Shown in pieces: positions 9,326 through 16,996 of a stretch of 64,000 bases of DNA. The notes under the pieces are model-generated. The model was not told the origin of the DNA. It made no database searches and saw only the letters and a program-made list of their open reading frames with translations. Numbering within the stretch: position 1 is the stretch's first letter; each line of letters opens with the position of its first letter. Source of the DNA: Cyclobacteriaceae bacterium. GTDB taxonomy: Bacteria; Bacteroidota; Bacteroidia; Cytophagales; Cyclobacteriaceae. The position numbers were made by a program, and so were the translations under genes. The DNA lies in contig JALHOT010000004.1 of assembly GCA_022842845.1 (NCBI GenBank), positions 62,001 through 126,000 of the forward strand. The letters are read 5' to 3'.

Positions 9326-9976
9326 TTACTTATTCCAGCCCTGCTCACCTAACAGTGGAACAAAGGCAAAATAATCAAAGTCCTCTCGAATCAGTTTTTC
9401 GTTCTTTTTGCGGATGCGAACCATTTGTTGTTTTTCACGATCACCAATGGGGATAATTAAGATTCCACCCTCGGCCAACTGATCAGTAAGCGCTTCGGGA
9501 AGTACCGGAGCCCCAGCAGTTACAATTATTTTATCAAAAGGCGCTTTAGCAGGAATGCCTTTAGAGCCATCACCATGAAAAAAGTAGGGGTTGTATCCCA
9601 ATTCGGGAAGAAATTTCTTGGTTCTTTCGAACAGTACTTTATTATATTCTATAGTATAAACCTGGGCTCCCATTTCCAATAAAACGCAGGCTTGATAGCC
9701 AGAACCAGTTCCAATTTCCAAAACCTTGTCTTTTGGCTTTATTTCTAACTTCTCACTTTGAAAGGCTACTGTATAAGGCTGGGAGATGGTTTGGCCCTCT
9801 CCAATCGGAAAGGCTTTGTCTTGATAAGCATGCTCGAGTAAAGCATTTTCAAAAAATACATGGCGGGGTACTTTCCCGATGGCCTGTAAAACGCGAGAAT
9901 CTGTAATTCCCTTATTTTCAAGCACTTTCACTAATTTGTTGCGTAAACCCCGCGTTTTATACGTATCTTGCAGCAT
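9326..9976 (-). CDS. pcm: Protein-L-isoaspartate O-methyltransferase
   Basis: Methylates isoaspartyl residues in damaged proteins with SAM so they can revert to aspartate. Visible motifs are PIGEGQTISQPY (substrate loop), VLEIGTGSGYQACVL (SAM motif I) and KIIVTAGAPVLPEAL. I chose the ATG at 9974-9976, since the region upstream is Trp/Phe-rich, depends on a TTG, and is not family-like. The resulting 216 residues fit the family. Single gene, divergent from the metal cluster at 10082. Confidence 0.95.
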   Translation of the reverse strand: MLQDTYKTRGLRNKLVKVLENKGITDSRVLQAIGKVPRHVFFENALLEHAYQDKAFPIGEGQTISQPYTVAFQSEKLEIKPKDKVLEIGTGSGYQACVLLEMGAQVYTIEYNKVLFERTKKFLPELGYNPYFFHGDGSKGIPAKAPFDKIIVTAGAPVLPEALTDQLAEGGILIIPIGDREKQQMVRIRKKNEKLIREDFDYFAFVPLLGEQGWNK

Positions 9977-10081
9977 GTAATTTTGGCACGAAAAAAGCCA
10001 ATTTTTCCGCTTTAACAAAGTTTCTAAAATTCTTTAGGAAAAATGAAACCTACCCCCTTATTTTAGGGTTCTCTCCACACA

Positions 10082-10498
10082 GTGATAAAGCTTTTTGCCA
10101 TAGCGTTCACATGTGTTTACCTGCACCTGTCAGTAGGAGTGGTTAAAACCACCCACTACTGCATGGGCAGGGAGAGTCACGCTACACTCTTTACTTTCGA
10201 GGCCAAGCGATGCGCCTGCAGCCTTTTTCTCTCAAATTTGGAAAAAGAACCTTGCTGCCACGATGAATCAGAAATAATAGTTATTGAAGACGATCAAAGC
10301 CCGTCATTTTCATTGTCATTAGCGGATCCGGATTACTTTCCTATAGCCACTCTATATAGTATACAGCCTAAGGAGCATTGTATTTCTGGAAATATTGTTA
10401 CCGATTTCTTTACTAAAGATTTCCTGCCTCCACCTAAAGAACCCATTTACAAGGTTCTTTGCGCTTATACCCTCTACGAAGAAGAGTCGATGTCTTGA
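10082..10498 (+). CDS. HYC_CC_PP family protein
   Basis: A 138-residue protein with an N-terminal hydrophobic stretch (about 2-20, signal peptide or anchor). The conserved features that give this Bacteroidota family its name are: HYC at residues 25-27, CC at 58-59 and PPP at 116-118. It also has C44 and C46 and a further cysteine at 100. Function is unknown, but such genes sit beside HMA proteins and TonB receptors, as here, and the Cys/His pattern suggests metal handling outside the inner membrane. The start is a GTG (10082-10084); no ATG is available near it. Confidence 0.85.
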   Translation: MIKLFAIAFTCVYLHLSVGVVKTTHYCMGRESHATLFTFEAKRCACSLFLSNLEKEPCCHDESEIIVIEDDQSPSFSLSLADPDYFPIATLYSIQPKEHCISGNIVTDFFTKDFLPPPKEPIYKVLCAYTLYEEESMS

Positions 10499-10570
10499 AT
10501 TCAGGCTATTTAATTGCCTTGGTGGCCTTCTGGCACAATTTTCACATCAACATTTAAAATCTTCATCAAA

Positions 10571-10936
10571 ATGAAAAACGTCATCATTCTTATATTATCA
10601 ATTGTAGTCGGTAACGCAGCTTTTGCACAATCTAGCAAAGTAGTTAAAGCCGATATTAAAGTATACGGTAATTGTGGTATGTGTAAGGCCCGCATCGAAA
10701 AGGCCTTGGATCGAACAGGCATTAAAACTGCTACCTGGGATACAAAATCTAAAAACCTTTCGGTTGTTTATAATTCTGACAAATTAAGCGAGCAGCAAAT
10801 TCATAATTTCATTGCAGAGGTTGGCCACGATACTGACAAGGCCAAGGCCAAAGATGAAGTATATGCTAAACTTCCTTTCTGCTGTTTGTACCGCGATCAT
10901 GATCACAGCGGAATGAAGGATGGAGATCACCGTTAA
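10571..10936 (+). CDS. Periplasmic heavy-metal-associated (HMA) domain protein
   Basis: A 121-residue exported protein: signal peptide to about residue 19 (AAFAQ), then a ferredoxin-like HMA domain with the soft-metal site GNCGMC (C35, C38), and a C-terminal tail containing CC (104-105) and a run of His/Asp residues. Such domains bind Cu(I) or similar ions; the tail adds a second likely site. I chose the ATG at 10571 because it opens the signal peptide. It lies 72 bases after the HYC gene and 12 bases before the TonB receptor, so it is the middle gene of an operon. Confidence 0.88.
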   Translation: MKNVIILILSIVVGNAAFAQSSKVVKADIKVYGNCGMCKARIEKALDRTGIKTATWDTKSKNLSVVYNSDKLSEQQIHNFIAEVGHDTDKAKAKDEVYAKLPFCCLYRDHDHSGMKDGDHR

Positions 10937-10948
10937 TTGAAGTTTTCC

Positions 10949-13282
10949 ATGTTGAATCGATGGATACAATCCATCCCCATTTTATTGGGGATGGTTTTGC
11001 TTCTTTCCCTGGAGGGAAGGGCGCAAAAATTAATGGGCCTTGTGGTAGAAAAAAATACAGAAGGTGTAGACCAGGCACTCCCTGGGGCCAATGTGTTTTG
11101 GTTGGGCACTACGAAGGGGACTAACACTGGAGAGAATGGTGTTTTTATGATTGACCGTGTTGAAGGTGCTTCACGCTTGGTAATTAGTTTTGTTGGTTAT
11201 AAAAGTGACACCCTTACCATCACTAATCAAACGAGTGTAAAAGTTGTGCTGCGCTCAGATCAGGTGCTGGATGAAGTGACCGTACAAGGCTGGCGATCCA
11301 GTAGCAGTTTGGATCAGTTAAAACCTATTAATACGGTAGTCATGACTGAAAAAGAGTTGTTCAAAGCAGCTTGTTGTAATCTTTCAGAAAGTTTTGAAAC
11401 CAACCCATCTGTTGATGTGGCATTTACGGATGCCATTACAGGAACCAAACAAATTCAAATGCTTGGCTTATCAGGGCCGAATACCATGATTTCGATTGAG
11501 AACATGCCAGGGGTGCGTGGACTTGCCGGAAGCCAGGGGATACAATTTATACCGGGCACCTGGATTAATTCTATTCAAGTAACTAAAGGAGTGGGTTCTG
11601 TTGTGAATGGCTACGAAAGTATTGCCGGACAAATCAATGTTGAATTGAAGAAGCCTGAGGAGAGTGAAACTTTTTACCTGAACGGTTACGTGAATGAATC
11701 GGGCAGAAGTGAACTGAATGCAAACGTAACAGCACACCCTTCTAAGAAGTGGGCAACTACTTTGCTGATCCATGGAAGCACGAGACCTTTTGAGATGGAC
11801 CAAAACAAGGATAGCTTTCTTGATTTCCCAACAGGGTCACAAGTCAATGCTATCAATCGCTGGGTTTACAATAGCGGTACTGGTTGGTTAGGTCAATTTG
11901 GTGTGAAGGCCTTGCGAGATACCAAACAGGGTGGTCAAACAGATTTTAGCGAGGAAGATAAATTCAGCACCAATCGTTATGGGTTTGAGATCAACACTGA
12001 TCGCTATGAGCTGTGGGGAAAACTTGGACATCAGTTTAAAGGGCAGCCATACAAAAGCGTTGGTCTGCAAGTCTCAGCTACTCAACATAAACACGATAGT
12101 TACTATGGATTTAATATTCATAAGGCGGAGGAGCGTTCAGCCTATGCCAATATGATTTATCAATCAATCATTGGTAACAATTCGCATAAGTTTAAAACAG
12201 GGCTTAGTTTTTTGTATGATGATTATGATGAACAGTTTGCTGTGGATGCTGGTAATCCTGCATCCTTCATCGTTATTGAAAATAAAGATGGCAGTACTGA
12301 TTTTGCACAGGCAGTTGATTTCAGCAGAATTGAAAATGTAGCGGGTGCTTTCTTTGAATATGACTATGATAATCATAAGAATATCCAATTGATTGCCGGT
12401 ATGCGTGTAGATTATCATAATTTATTTGGGACCTTATTCACACCACGTTTACATACACGCTTTTTACTGACAGAGTCAACTACATTGCGGGCTTCGGCAG
12501 GCCGAGGTATACGCCTGGCGAACCTCTTAACTGAAAATACTGGTGTATTGGCCTCAGCCCGACAAATCATATTTTCAAGATCTCAAACGGATTATGCTTA
12601 CGGTTTTAAACCGGACATGGCCTGGAATTATGGATTGAATTTTTCACAGGATTTTACCCTCGATTATCGTGCAGGTAATATCGTGATTGATTACTTCTAC
12701 ACAGATTTTGAAAATCAGGCTGTTCTGGATATGGATCGCTCTGCCCGACAAGCCAATTTCTTTGGTTTAACAGGTAAATCGTTTTCACACAGTTTACAAT
12801 TTCAGGTTGATTACGAATTGATTAGAAGATTTGATCTTCGCTTGGCTTATCGTTGGCTCGATGTGCAAACCGATTATCTGGATGGCCGATTACAGCGACC
12901 ACTGATTCCAAAGCATCGTGCATTTGCTAACCTGGCTTACGAAACACGCAATGGCTGGAAGTTTGATTACACAGTGCAGTGGTTGGGTGAGCAGCGTATT
13001 CCCAATACTTCATTGAATGCACCAGAGAATCAGCTGCCGACTATGTCACCAGCTTATGTTTTGATGAGCAGTCAGGTAACAAAGGATTTTAAAAAGGCAT
13101 GGAGTGTGTACTTAGGTGTTGAAAATCTCAGTAACTATACCCTTGATAGCCCTATTGTTGGTGCCAATGATCCTTTCAACAGCAACAATAATTTTGATAC
13201 ATCGATGGTTTGGGGGCCTATTTTTGGTAGAATGTTATATGCAGGTTTCCGCTATAGAATAGGGGAGGCAGAAAAAAAATAG
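10949..13282 (+). CDS. TonB-dependent outer-membrane receptor, metal-type
   Basis: A 777-residue receptor for energised import across the outer membrane. In order: signal peptide (to about residue 26), a CarboxypepD_reg-like domain (about 28-105), a plug domain, then a 22-stranded-type barrel ending in an aromatic-rich C-terminus (MLYAGFRYRIGEAEKK). The plug contains CCNLSESFETNPSVDV, with a cysteine pair at about residues 142-143; this is unusual for a plug and recalls the Cys pairs in the two upstream proteins. The partner genes suggest a copper-like or other soft-metal ligand. I chose the ATG at 10949; a TTG four codons earlier is also open. Confidence 0.92.
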   Translation: MLNRWIQSIPILLGMVLLLSLEGRAQKLMGLVVEKNTEGVDQALPGANVFWLGTTKGTNTGENGVFMIDRVEGASRLVISFVGYKSDTLTITNQTSVKVVLRSDQVLDEVTVQGWRSSSSLDQLKPINTVVMTEKELFKAACCNLSESFETNPSVDVAFTDAITGTKQIQMLGLSGPNTMISIENMPGVRGLAGSQGIQFIPGTWINSIQVTKGVGSVVNGYESIAGQINVELKKPEESETFYLNGYVNESGRSELNANVTAHPSKKWATTLLIHGSTRPFEMDQNKDSFLDFPTGSQVNAINRWVYNSGTGWLGQFGVKALRDTKQGGQTDFSEEDKFSTNRYGFEINTDRYELWGKLGHQFKGQPYKSVGLQVSATQHKHDSYYGFNIHKAEERSAYANMIYQSIIGNNSHKFKTGLSFLYDDYDEQFAVDAGNPASFIVIENKDGSTDFAQAVDFSRIENVAGAFFEYDYDNHKNIQLIAGMRVDYHNLFGTLFTPRLHTRFLLTESTTLRASAGRGIRLANLLTENTGVLASARQIIFSRSQTDYAYGFKPDMAWNYGLNFSQDFTLDYRAGNIVIDYFYTDFENQAVLDMDRSARQANFFGLTGKSFSHSLQFQVDYELIRRFDLRLAYRWLDVQTDYLDGRLQRPLIPKHRAFANLAYETRNGWKFDYTVQWLGEQRIPNTSLNAPENQLPTMSPAYVLMSSQVTKDFKKAWSVYLGVENLSNYTLDSPIVGANDPFNSNNNFDTSMVWGPIFGRMLYAGFRYRIGEAEKK

Positions 13283-13288
13283 AGATAG

Positions 13289-13329
13289 CATAGGTTTTTA
13301 GTTAGCATCATTCACATTAAAAACCTATG
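13289..13329. repeat. 12-bp perfect inverted repeat after the TonB receptor
   Basis: CATAGGTTTTTA (13289-13300) and its exact complement TAAAAACCTATG (13318-13329) flank a 17-base spacer, starting seven bases after the receptor stop. No T tract follows, so it is not a classic terminator; it may stabilise the 3' end of the message. No gene was seen in the rest of 13283-13490. Confidence 0.7.
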
Positions 13330-13490
13330 TCTCTTTACCGCTTATATTTTGGTTGTAAAAAAGTTACTAACTAAGATAACTTAAAACGTAAAAGGAAAAC
13401 TGTTCGTTATTTTAAAGGTAATTGATCAAAATCTTTCTTATGAGTTAGCCAACTTTCCATTGTGAGCTATCTTTTGTTAATAGGAATAGC

Positions 13491-13524
13491 AAAAAAAAAT
13501 CCGGTTAAAACCGGATTTTTTTTT
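13491..13524. terminator. Bidirectional terminator between convergent genes
   Basis: A-run, AATCCGGTT, a short loop, AACCGGATT, T-run: a near-perfect stem with A and T tracts on both sides. It serves the TonB receptor on the plus strand and the TerB-like gene on the minus strand. Confidence 0.9.
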
Positions 13525-13537
13525 GAGTTAGTTGAGA

Positions 13538-13939
13538 TTATTTAAAAAACTTGGTAGCCTTCTTCCAAAGTAAGTCGCGATCGCTGGTGATTGAAGGATC
13601 GCTGTAGATATGAGCCGACAACTCGGACACCACACCTTTCTTGAAGCCCAGTCTTTCAGCCACTTGTTCACAAAAAACAATTTCACTTCTAAACACTTGT
13701 CCGTCCATCTTCATGAGTTGAATCAGGTAGTATAGATGCTCGAATTTCTCCTCTTGCGTCATACCACTGCCACTGTGAATAGGTTTTGGGTTTTTAATCA
13801 TTACATCCACCTCTTCCTTGCTAATACCATTGGCTTTGGCAATAGTGTGGATAAGCTTCGCTTCTTTTTCTTCTACTTTGTTATCGCTGGCGGCAAGGTT
13901 GATAAGGATGTTGAGTTCTGCTTTCTTATCGAATGTCAT
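13538..13939 (-). CDS. TerB-like (tellurite-resistance-domain) protein
   Basis: A 133-residue cytoplasmic helical protein. The segment AELNILINLAASDNKVEEKEAKLI followed by a second helical repeat with MKMDGQVFRSE is the twofold acidic-helix layout of TerB-like domains, in which Asp/Glu residues bind metal. I chose the ATG at 13937-13939 (MTFDKKAELN); upstream in-frame codons form an unlike, aromatic-rich tail. No ter cluster partners are present, so a tellurite role is not implied. Confidence 0.75.
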   Translation of the reverse strand: MTFDKKAELNILINLAASDNKVEEKEAKLIHTIAKANGISKEEVDVMIKNPKPIHSGSGMTQEEKFEHLYYLIQLMKMDGQVFRSEIVFCEQVAERLGFKKGVVSELSAHIYSDPSITSDRDLLWKKATKFFK

Positions 13940-14086
13940 AACGTATAGTTGGTTTTGAGGGGCAATTTTGTTAATAAGGTTTAGAAATTTAGTGAAATTT
14001 ACACGGTTTTTGTACATAGAGGATAAAAAAGTGAAATTATTGTGCAACCCGTGGCTGGGCTTGCTGTCTTTAAGAAAAACGGATTT

Positions 14087-14767
14087 ATGAAAAGTATTTT
14101 TTTTGCCACCTGTTTAGTGTTGGTTGTTACGCAACTTGTTGCCCAGCAGTCTGAAGTAAGGAAGCTTTCTGCATTTAGCGGAATAAAGGTTTCTGAGGGT
14201 ATTGATGCCTACCTAAAAAAGGGGGCTAGGGAAGAGGTAAGGGTGGAGGCATCGGGCACTAAGCTTTCTAATGTAATAACCGAAGTATCTGCCGGTTACC
14301 TTAAAATCCATTTAGAAGAAGGAACTTACAGGGACAGGACAGTAAAGGTTTATGTCACTTATGTAGCCATTAACAGCCTGGCAGCCAGCTCTGCTGCCAA
14401 CATTTTTCATGAGGGTGCTTTGAAAGCCAAGGATCTAAGCTTAAAAGCATCTAGCGCTGGTACCATTGAGCTTACGGCCGAATCAACGACTGTTACAGCC
14501 CAGGCGAGTAGTGCTGGTGAAATCGTCATAGAAGGGAGCAGCAATAGCGTGGAGTTAGATGTCAGCAGTGCGGGCGAAATAGATGCTTATAATCTTACAT
14601 CGGATAAGGTGCAAGCAGAAGCCAGCAGTGGTGGCTCAGTGAAGGCGATGGTGGTTAAATCGCTAGATGCCAGGGCTAGTAGTGGCGGCAGCATTCGGTA
14701 CCGTGGAAATCCTGAATACTCCAACACCAATTCAAGCAGTGGCGGATCCGTTAGAAAAGCCAATTAA
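14087..14767 (+). CDS. Secreted GIN-domain (DUF2807) protein
   Basis: A 226-residue exported protein: signal peptide (MKSIFFATCLVLVVTQLVAQQ) then a right-handed beta-helix-like DUF2807 domain. It opens with AFSGIKVSEGIDAYLKKG and continues with repeated SSAG/SSGGS turns at regular spacing. Such head-GIN proteins are common in Bacteroidota, with no agreed function. I chose the ATG at 14087. It is divergent from the TerB-like gene and ends 20 bases before the stop of the converging lipoprotein gene. Confidence 0.88.
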   Translation: MKSIFFATCLVLVVTQLVAQQSEVRKLSAFSGIKVSEGIDAYLKKGAREEVRVEASGTKLSNVITEVSAGYLKIHLEEGTYRDRTVKVYVTYVAINSLAASSAANIFHEGALKAKDLSLKASSAGTIELTAESTTVTAQASSAGEIVIEGSSNSVELDVSSAGEIDAYNLTSDKVQAEASSGGSVKAMVVKSLDARASSGGSIRYRGNPEYSNTNSSSGGSVRKAN

Positions 14768-14787
14768 TAATAAGATTCTTTACTACC

Positions 14788-15765
14788 CTAAATTTTGTCC
14801 AAAGTAAATTCAGGTGTAAAGATTGTGTTACTCACATTCAGTTGTCGGTCTTTGATTTTAACACGAAGCTTGAGTGTTTTAACGCTGAAAACACTTTTGA
14901 AGCCAGTGGAAGCCATGGAGTAGGATAGGATACCTTCTAAAGGTGTATTGGTATCGCTTAGTTGCGAGAAACGACCATCATAGGTGGTGCAAAATTCTGC
15001 CCTCCAGTCAAATTCTCTGAAACCAGATGCATCTGCGTTGGGGTGGTTGGGCTCCTTTACGAGAAAATCAACCTCTATGGCATAGTGATTTGGATTAAAA
15101 GCGAAATAAACTGTGTCTTTCAGGTGAATGAATCGATTTCTAAAGGCATCGACTAAAGTATCTTTGATAGGGTAACGATCATCTACCACATCTCCATCAC
15201 CGCTAAAACCATAGTAGTTTCTTAAATCAAAAGCATTGCTTTGGCCAGGGGGTGTAATGTTGTCCAGGTAGATGTATATGTCGCGGATTGAGTAATTCTG
15301 GCAGTTAAGCTTACGTATATCAAATACAGGAAGATTTGAGTAGTTCGCATAATTTCTATAAGTAACCAGCTTACCAGTTTTATTTCTTCGGCTAAGCACT
15401 TTTAATGGAACAAATTGAGCAATACCGTTTTGAAAAGTATCGGTATAGAAGGTTACAGATCCAATATCATTCAGAGAGGTTCCACCATTAGATAAATAGA
15501 AGTTAGAATCATGGAAAGGATCATCAATATTATCGATCACATCGCCATTGGTAGTGTTGATCTTGCCAATCCCTAAATCGCCATCGCCATCTTTAAAATT
15601 TATTTTTAGAATCAACGAATCAGGGTCCGAAAATCCTCCAAACTCTTTGAACTCTATACTCTCAAATTCTATTTCGGGGGTATTGGGGAAAACAGGAGGG
15701 TCGAAACAACTGCTAAAGGCAGTCATTACTATGATAAAACCTAAAAATTTATAAACTAACTTCAC
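14788..15765 (-). CDS. Uncharacterised lipoprotein
   Basis: A 325-residue protein with a lipoprotein signal (AFSSC, Cys20). The mature part is beta-rich and contains DGDGDLGIG (about 59-67), an Asp-rich loop of the calcium-binding type. Such loops are frequent at the start of an outer-membrane lipoprotein family in Cytophagales, but I cannot name a function. It is a single gene, divergent from the acyltransferase at 15799 with only 33 bases between them. Confidence 0.8.
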   Translation of the reverse strand: MKLVYKFLGFIIVMTAFSSCFDPPVFPNTPEIEFESIEFKEFGGFSDPDSLILKINFKDGDGDLGIGKINTTNGDVIDNIDDPFHDSNFYLSNGGTSLNDIGSVTFYTDTFQNGIAQFVPLKVLSRRNKTGKLVTYRNYANYSNLPVFDIRKLNCQNYSIRDIYIYLDNITPPGQSNAFDLRNYYGFSGDGDVVDDRYPIKDTLVDAFRNRFIHLKDTVYFAFNPNHYAIEVDFLVKEPNHPNADASGFREFDWRAEFCTTYDGRFSQLSDTNTPLEGILSYSMASTGFKSVFSVKTLKLRVKIKDRQLNVSNTIFTPEFTLDKI

Positions 15766-15798
15766 GGCACACGATTAATGGGTTAAGATACAGAACGC

Positions 15799-16788
15799 TT
15801 GGATACTTTTAAAAGTTTTGAAACGCTTTTACCTTCAGTAAACGCGCAAACCTTCGATGAAATTGCCTTGCGCCTGTTTCGCTTTCAGGCGAAGGAAAAC
15901 CAATTGTACAGGGAGTTTATTGAAGCGCTGAAAATTAACCCTGCTTCAATTACCGAGGTGAGCCAGATTCCTTACTTGCCCATTCGTTTTTTTAAAGATC
16001 ATTTGATTAAAACAGGCCATTGGCAAGAGGCCCTTGTTTTTGAAAGTAGTGGCACAACAGGTACGCAAACCAGCCGACATGCCGTTTACAATCCTGATCA
16101 GTATTTGAAGCATGCGCAAGAAGCGTTTGAAAAGGCTTATGGTTCGTTGAAAGGATATCATTTGCTTGCATTGCTACCATCCTATTTAGAGCGTGGCAAT
16201 TCATCTTTGGTGGCCATGGTTGATCATTTCATTAAACAAACAGGTTCTCCTTACTCAGGCTTCTACCTTCACAACTATAAATCATTGGTAAAAGATGTTG
16301 CCGTACTTCAGCAGGACGATAGGAAAGTGATTGTGTGGGGTGTTACATATGCCTTGCTTGATATTGCCGAACAGTTTAATCCTGATTGGCAAAAAGTTAT
16401 GGTATTTGAAACAGGCGGCATGAAAGGAAGAAGAAAGGAGGTTACACGAGAGGAGCTTCATTCAATTTTGAAACAAAAATTACACGTAGATAAAGTTTAC
16501 TCTGAGTACGGTATGACAGAATTGTTAAGTCAGGCGTATACCAGGGGTGCAGGCACATTTTACCCTGCACAAACAATGAAAATATTGATTCGTGAACTAA
16601 CTGACCCTTTACAAAAAGGGCTAATTGGAGAGACAGGGGCCATTAATGTGATCGATTTGGCCAATATTTATTCCATTGCCTTTATCGAAACTGAAGATTT
16701 AGGCAAAATTGATCGAAATGGAGATTTTGAGGTACTTGGCCGAGCTGATAACAGCGATGTTCGAGGTTGTAACTTATTAGTTGAATAG
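15799..16788 (+). CDS. LuxE-like acyl-protein synthetase / acyltransferase
   Basis: A 329-residue member of the LuxE/acyl-adenylating group. It carries the phosphate-binding loop ESSGTTGT (about 82-89), LLALLPSYLERGNSSLV and, near the end, YGMTELLSQAY, which matches motif A5 of adenylate-forming enzymes. It lacks the small C-terminal domain of full-length acyl-CoA synthetases. It probably activates a fatty or aryl acid as an adenylate or thioester. No lux or polyketide partners are nearby. The only possible start is a TTG (15799-15801), since a stop lies five codons upstream and no ATG is close. Confidence 0.82.
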   Translation: MDTFKSFETLLPSVNAQTFDEIALRLFRFQAKENQLYREFIEALKINPASITEVSQIPYLPIRFFKDHLIKTGHWQEALVFESSGTTGTQTSRHAVYNPDQYLKHAQEAFEKAYGSLKGYHLLALLPSYLERGNSSLVAMVDHFIKQTGSPYSGFYLHNYKSLVKDVAVLQQDDRKVIVWGVTYALLDIAEQFNPDWQKVMVFETGGMKGRRKEVTREELHSILKQKLHVDKVYSEYGMTELLSQAYTRGAGTFYPAQTMKILIRELTDPLQKGLIGETGAINVIDLANIYSIAFIETEDLGKIDRNGDFEVLGRADNSDVRGCNLLVE

Positions 16789-16821
16789 CCGTTTTAAGCG
16801 ATAAAGTGAATTATCTTACCT

Positions 16822-16829
16822 TAGATTTG
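16822..16829 (+). promoter_or_regulatory. Possible -7 box for the small lipoprotein gene
   Basis: TAGATTTG matches the -7 consensus TAnnTTTG and lies 50 bases before the ATG at 16879. No good -33 TTG is seen at the expected distance, so support is partial. Confidence 0.4.
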
Positions 16830-16878
16830 TTTTATAGGATCATACGCTTATTTTTGTTCTTCCCTAAAAGCCACGAAA

Positions 16879-16995
16879 ATGAAGAAATTAGTAGTTATCA
16901 TCGCAGCAGTTATATTTTTAGCTTCTTGCAGCCAGTACACTTGCCCTACTTATAGCAAGGCCCCTGCTACTAAAAAGACTGTGCAGAAGATCTAA
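16879..16995 (+). CDS. 38-residue lipoprotein
   Basis: A short open frame: ATG at 16879, stop TAA at 16993-16995. It starts MKKLVVIIAAVIFLASC, a textbook lipoprotein signal with lipidated Cys17. The mature peptide is SQYTCPTYSKAP plus a Lys-rich tail, with only about 21 residues beyond the lipid anchor. Tiny lipoproteins with a CPTYSK-like core occur in Bacteroidota, with unknown role. A possible -7 box is upstream. It ends one base before the stop of the converging regulator gene. Confidence 0.75.
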   Translation: MKKLVVIIAAVIFLASCSQYTCPTYSKAPATKKTVQKI

Positions 16996-16996
16996 T

